Assembly (NCBI GenBank): GCA_016180645.1
Contig: JACPAV010000010.1
Span: forward strand, 44,490-108,489
Direction of reading: 5' to 3'
DNA from: Nitrospirota bacterium
GTDB lineage: Bacteria > JACPQY01
DNA: 64,000 bases
The notes below the pieces were generated by a model, which worked only from the letters and a program-made list of their open reading frames with translations, had not been told where the DNA came from and made no database searches. Of the stretch, positions 60,741 through 64,000 are shown one piece after another. The number at the start of each line of letters is the position of its first letter. The stretch's first letter is position 1. The position numbers were made by a program, and so were the translations under genes.

Positions 60741-61574
60741 ATGACAAGCCCGGATCGGTCCTCACTCCTGGCCGCGGTGGCCAAGATGCTCCGACCCCTT
60801 GCGCGGATCCTGGTCCGCAATGGAGTCCCCTATGGCACCTTCGCCGATCTGGCCCGGCGGGCCTACGTCGGAGTCATGGCGGAGGAGTCCGGTGTCCACG
60901 GGCGGAAGCAGTCCATCTCCCGCATTTCGATCCTGACGGGACTCTCACGCAAGCAGGTAAGCCGGCTCCTGGCCGAGCCCGATCCTCACGAGAGCGGTGC
61001 GGCCGATCGGTACAATCGGGCGGCGAGAGTCATCAGCGGGTGGGTCCGCGACCGCCGATTCAGCGGAAACGGCGGCCGCCCAGCCGCGCTCCGATTGGAG
61101 GGACGAGGGCGAACGTTCGGCGCATTGGTCCGGCGCTACAGCGGAGACGTTCCCTCCCGGGCCGTGTTGGATGAACTCCTGCGCGTGGGAGCCGTGGAGA
61201 GGGTGGGGCGCGATGCGATCCGCCTGAAGCGCCCTGCGTATGTGCCTTCGACGGACGAGGCCGGCATGCTCGACATCCTGGGAACGGATGTGGGGGATTT
61301 GATTTCGACCATCGATCATAATGTGAGGACAAAGGGGCAGGCCCCCTTCTTCCAGCGAAAAGTTTCCTATGACAACTTGCCCGCGGAGGTGATCCAGGAT
61401 CTGCGGCAGCGCACCGCATCGAAAGCACAATCTTGGCTGGAGCAATCGGATCGATGGCTGGCCGGGAAGGATCGCGACCTCAACCCGTCGGTGCGGGGCA
61501 GCGGGCGGATGCGGGCCGGAATCGGAATTTACTATTTTGAGGAAGATGTAAGCGAAGGAGGTAAGGAGTCATGA
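60741..61574 (+). CDS. DUF6502-family protein, likely DNA-binding
   Basis: 277 residues. The N-terminal part (LLAAVAKMLRPLARILVRNGVPYGTFADL) and a following HTH-like segment (SISRISILTGLSRKQVSRLL, residues about 53-72) match what I know of DUF6502. The middle is Arg-rich (RRFSGNGGRPAALRLEGRG) like a winged helix; the C-terminal half has a long helix pair. Likely a transcription regulator of itself and the downstream lipoprotein: its start codon abuts a palindromic operator, and its stop overlaps the lipoprotein start (ATGA). Confidence 0.75.
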   Translation: MTSPDRSSLLAAVAKMLRPLARILVRNGVPYGTFADLARRAYVGVMAEESGVHGRKQSISRISILTGLSRKQVSRLLAEPDPHESGAADRYNRAARVISGWVRDRRFSGNGGRPAALRLEGRGRTFGALVRRYSGDVPSRAVLDELLRVGAVERVGRDAIRLKRPAYVPSTDEAGMLDILGTDVGDLISTIDHNVRTKGQAPFFQRKVSYDNLPAEVIQDLRQRTASKAQSWLEQSDRWLAGKDRDLNPSVRGSGRMRAGIGIYYFEEDVSEGGKES

Positions 61575-63607
61575 CGTACAGCAGGTTTCTGTTTCTCATC
61601 GCAGCGGTTTCCATGGCCGGGGGATTGGCCTCGTGCGCGGATACGAAGGACGGCGCCACGGATGGCGGCATCGGGGGGACCGGCATCAAGGAAGCCTCGG
61701 AATCGGGTTCCGGCGAGGTTCTCTCCAGCGCCGCGGCCGTGACCTCCGCAACCGAGGGGTTGAGGCTTTTCTCCGAACTCACTCACCCGCCCGCCGCGGG
61801 CACGATCGGGCAGACGGGAATTCGGGGAGGAACAGGAGGAACCCTACGTCTGGCTCCAGCGAGCCTTTCCGCCCTGCGAAGATCTCATTTTCAATTCGAT
61901 ACGACTCCGATTACCACGGCCAAGGGCTACTGGAAGTGCGACCACAACGCGGACGGAAGCTGGACGTTCACGGCGCACGACGCGCAATCGAACCCCGCCG
62001 AAACCACCGACTTCACGGACACGTATGCCCAGCAAGGCAAGGGGGGCGATTGCGAACTCAACTCGGACTATCTGGGAACGGACTACATTACGAAGGCTTC
62101 CTGCAAGCTGAACTTCGCCGAACTCATGGCGCTTGCGCAGAACAAGCCGACGTCCTCGTGCATCCCGCTCGGCCAGACCGCCGCGGGGGTGTCCTGCCAG
62201 TTGGGGCCGGCGGGGTGCGATGCAATGGAAGATCTCTCAAACAATGAATACGACGACCTCTTGGGAGTGACCGGCGCCACGTTCAAGTCCACCAAGTCGG
62301 GGGGCGCATCGGAGGAAGGCAAAGTGGCGATCAATCGCTCCGCCAAAACATGGACCATGGAGAAGACCGTGAAAGGATCGGTCCCGGGCATCACCTCCGT
62401 CGTCGAGAAGATCGAATATACCTACAGTGGCCGCGGCGAACCCGATGCCGAGATCTCGCTTTTCCAAGATTGGCTCAAGACCCCGGAAAAAGCCAAACTG
62501 GTCGACTACGCCACACAAACCTGCGGCGCCTTGACGCCCGCCGCTCTCTGCACACATCTGAAAGACCTCATCACGTTTGTGAAATCGGAGAGTTTCGAAC
62601 TCAACCCGTCGACCAAGGAAGACTTGGTGACGAAGTATACGAAGATCACGACCCAGGCCGATGGAACCGTGATCACGGAAATCGGAGTGCCAGATCAGCC
62701 CTTCTTTTGCCAGTACAACAAGGAGACCAACACCTGCGCCAAGGAACCGACCAAGGGCACCTCCTCCAAGACAACCCAGTATCCGGCGGGATCGACCGTG
62801 GCAAAGCTGGAAGAAAAGGCAAGCGTCCTGACGGATGCAGTCACGAACAAATCCGCCATCTCACTCGAAAAAACGACAACCCGGTCCGACGGCACGGTTG
62901 CCGCCGAGTCGATCAACCTCACCAAGGACGAATCGACGGGCGCCATCACCGGGACGGGAAAGACGAAGGATGGCCCGAGCGAATCGTGCATCCGATTCGA
63001 CGGGAACGAAGCCAAGGAAACCGGCAAGCTGGACAAGGTCGAAACGCATGCGGATGGATCGCTCGTCGAGGAGCACGTGGATGCTCCGACGAAAGGGAAG
63101 TTTGCCTACGGCAAGTCGATCTATGCTTCGGGCCAAGCCGATTGTGCGGCGTACACGGTTACGGGCGGCAAGCTCCTCGAGAGCACGGAAGCCACCGTGC
63201 AGGAGAACGCGGATGGGACCGGTTCCTTGTCCATCACCAATCCGGACGGCTCAAGCATCCACCTTGCATCAACGAAGGCATGTACAGGCTCGGTTTGCAC
63301 AGTGACGGCCACAGGCGAGGGAAAAGACAAGCGTGGGTCGTTCACAATAGCGAAAACGGACCTCCCGAGCGGTTCATCCACGCTCCAGATCGACTGGACT
63401 TCGGCGGATGGCAAGGAGAAAGCCAAACTCGATTTGACGCTCGCGGTGGACGGGACGTCGACGGGCACCCTCCAGCACAACGATGCCGTCTATGACGCGA
63501 CGATCCAACCGGATGGGAGCGCCAGGATCTGCCTCAAGAGCGGGTCGGCCCCCGGCGTGACTGCGGGCCAGTGCCTGACACTCTCCGCGGCTGATTTGGC
63601 TGGCTGA
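61571..63607 (+). CDS. Large lipoprotein of unknown function with GGIGGTG motif
   Basis: 678 residues. Signal peptide with lipobox LASC (C about 22), followed by DGGIGGTGIKE, a motif I associate with lipoproteins encoded beside DUF6502 genes (DUF5666 type). The rest is acidic, Thr/Ser/Lys-rich and probably beta-structured, with repeated ADGTV / DGSxS / TTRSDGTV words; I recognise no catalytic domain. A Cys-containing stretch lies near 150-230. Translation is coupled to the DUF6502 gene. Probably outer-membrane attached. Confidence 0.7.
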   Translation: MTYSRFLFLIAAVSMAGGLASCADTKDGATDGGIGGTGIKEASESGSGEVLSSAAAVTSATEGLRLFSELTHPPAAGTIGQTGIRGGTGGTLRLAPASLSALRRSHFQFDTTPITTAKGYWKCDHNADGSWTFTAHDAQSNPAETTDFTDTYAQQGKGGDCELNSDYLGTDYITKASCKLNFAELMALAQNKPTSSCIPLGQTAAGVSCQLGPAGCDAMEDLSNNEYDDLLGVTGATFKSTKSGGASEEGKVAINRSAKTWTMEKTVKGSVPGITSVVEKIEYTYSGRGEPDAEISLFQDWLKTPEKAKLVDYATQTCGALTPAALCTHLKDLITFVKSESFELNPSTKEDLVTKYTKITTQADGTVITEIGVPDQPFFCQYNKETNTCAKEPTKGTSSKTTQYPAGSTVAKLEEKASVLTDAVTNKSAISLEKTTTRSDGTVAAESINLTKDESTGAITGTGKTKDGPSESCIRFDGNEAKETGKLDKVETHADGSLVEEHVDAPTKGKFAYGKSIYASGQADCAAYTVTGGKLLESTEATVQENADGTGSLSITNPDGSSIHLASTKACTGSVCTVTATGEGKDKRGSFTIAKTDLPSGSSTLQIDWTSADGKEKAKLDLTLAVDGTSTGTLQHNDAVYDATIQPDGSARICLKSGSAPGVTAGQCLTLSAADLAG

Positions 63608-63656
63608 TTCCCGAGCTTCTCTCGGGTCCCGAGGTTAAGAGCCTCTAACAGAATGC

Positions 63657-63715
63657 GTAGGGGAGGGTCTTCAGACCCTCCCGACAAGAGGGAGCATCTG
63701 AAGATGCTCCCCTAC
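63657..63715. repeat. Palindromic element with GTAGGGGAG...CTCCCCTAC ends
   Basis: Outer inverted repeats (63657-63665 and 63707-63715) enclose two hairpins, GGAGGGTCT-TC-AGACCCTCC and GAGCATCT-GA-AGATGCTC. It has the same plan as the elements at 34466 and 49531 but a different sequence. It lies 150-200 bp upstream of a RAYT-type transposase. Confidence 0.8.
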
Positions 63716-63754
63716 GGAGGAGATGAGGGACGTTGGTAGGAAGATAGGTTTTCC

Positions 63755-63868
63755 ATGAGCCGCCTCATAGGCTCCCAAGATCCTCTCGGCAACATCGAAT
63801 TCTTCGAGTACGACAAGAACGGCAACTTAGTTCGCCGGGTGAACCGCAACCGGAGCAGGGGGCCATAG
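63755..63868 (+). pseudogene. Rhs/YD-repeat remnant
   Basis: A 37-codon frame whose product contains DPLGNIEFFEYDKNGNLVRR, a clear YD-type repeat of Rhs proteins. Nothing upstream continues it, and it ends at a TAG that shares its last base with GGGTCAGAC, the presumed left end of the transposase element. It is probably a scrap of an rhs gene interrupted by that element. Confidence 0.7.
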
Positions 63869-63876
63869 GGTCAGAC
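63868..63876. mobile_element. Presumed left end of a RAYT/IS200-like element
   Basis: GGGTCAGAC, exact reverse complement of GTCTGACCC at 34950-34958 after the transposase remnant. It precedes the transposase start by about 40 bp. Confidence 0.55.
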
Positions 63877-63912
63877 ATTTGTATCTTGACAATGTGGGGA
63901 CGAACATGCAGG

Positions 63913-64000
63913 GTGGCTGCCGTGGCTCGCCAACTCCGTCCGCTTGCGCCGGGACTCCTGTATCACGTGATTGCCCGAGGGAACCAGAGGCGCAAGGTGT
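63913..64000 (+). CDS. REP-associated tyrosine transposase (Y1/IS200-like), N-terminus only
   Basis: The frame reads ARQLRPLAPGLLYHVIARGN then QRRKV at the window edge, the start of the Y1_Tnp family of RAYT transposases (usual form ARxLRxxxPGxxYHVxxRGN). GTG 63922 or GTG 63913 is the start. The catalytic HUH and Tyr lie beyond the window. Such enzymes are linked to REP palindromes, of which three related ones are seen in this window. Confidence 0.85.
   Translation, partial: MAAVARQLRPLAPGLLYHVIARGNQRRKV

Noticed and set aside
63608-63650. Transcription terminator after the lipoprotein gene
   Set aside because: CCCGAG-CTTCT-CTCGGG forms a stem but no T-run follows.

Overview
The window reads as chromosomal DNA of an uncultured, GC-rich, diderm (Gram-negative) bacterium. 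The diderm evidence is a Mla-type lipid transporter, an LpxH-like lipid A pyrophosphatase, two lipoproteins and a set of type IV pilin-like genes. Gene neighbourhoods such as argS next to a SPOR protein, and cca-ispG-proS-pyrF-rlmB-dcd, recall deltaproteobacterial (Desulfobacterota-like) genomes, but the phylum cannot be fixed from this sequence alone. No rRNA, tRNA or CRISPR array was seen.

Layout. 1-5.7 kb: the 3' end of mnmA, then mtaB, recO, argS, a small unknown gene and a SPOR-domain protein. 5.8-7.5 kb: two toxin-antitoxin-like pairs (MNT/HEPN and Phd/VapC). 7.7-14.4 kb: a minor-pilin operon ending in a 1153-residue PilX-like protein. 14.4-32.8 kb: a membrane glycosylation island. It holds a DUF2723 protein, two Pro-rich anchored proteins, six tandem paralogous GT-C-type membrane glycosyltransferases, two divergent B12-binding radical SAM proteins and three soluble glycosyltransferases. 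33.2-35.2 kb: an unstable patch in which a 217-bp direct duplication of the start of an lpxH-like gene flanks a second MNT/HEPN pair, a palindromic repeat and a transposase remnant. 35.0-37.8 kb: lpxH-like, an unknown gene, coaBC and a small unknown gene. 37.8-46.6 kb: lipid kinase, RodZ-like and TPR lipoprotein genes, fur divergent from them, then the minus-strand operon cca-ispG-proS-pyrF-rlmB-dcd. 46.7-50.2 kb: a wax ester synthase/acyltransferase, an RfbD-like reductase and a NUDIX-eIF2B fusion. 50.3-60.7 kb: mlaEFD, a zinc-ribbon protein and the rod-shape cluster mreB-mreC-mreD-mrdA-rodA. 60.7-64 kb: an autoregulation-type DUF6502 gene with a lipoprotein, then an Rhs remnant cut by the start of a REP-associated (RAYT/Y1) transposase element.

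Three genome-scale patterns run through the window. (1) Tandem repeats with a constant 7-bp unit (8 bp at one locus) but varying sequence occur at about twelve loci. Several lie inside conserved genes (mnmA, recO, argS, the SPOR protein) or supply start or stop codons (mtaB, ispG, possibly rodA). (2) At about ten genes a -10 box ends 6-9 bases before the start codon, which predicts leaderless mRNAs, while many operon-internal genes have Shine-Dalgarno sequences or overlapping starts. (3) Palindromic elements with GTAG...CTAC ends occur beside RAYT-type transposase sequences, and one is inserted in frame in a gene.

The most interesting candidate system is the pilin operon followed directly by the GT-C/DUF2723/radical SAM island. 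I read it as a possible surface-protein or pilin glycosylation system in which the GT2 enzymes make lipid-linked sugars and the GT-C paralogues transfer them. This is inference from gene order and family traits.
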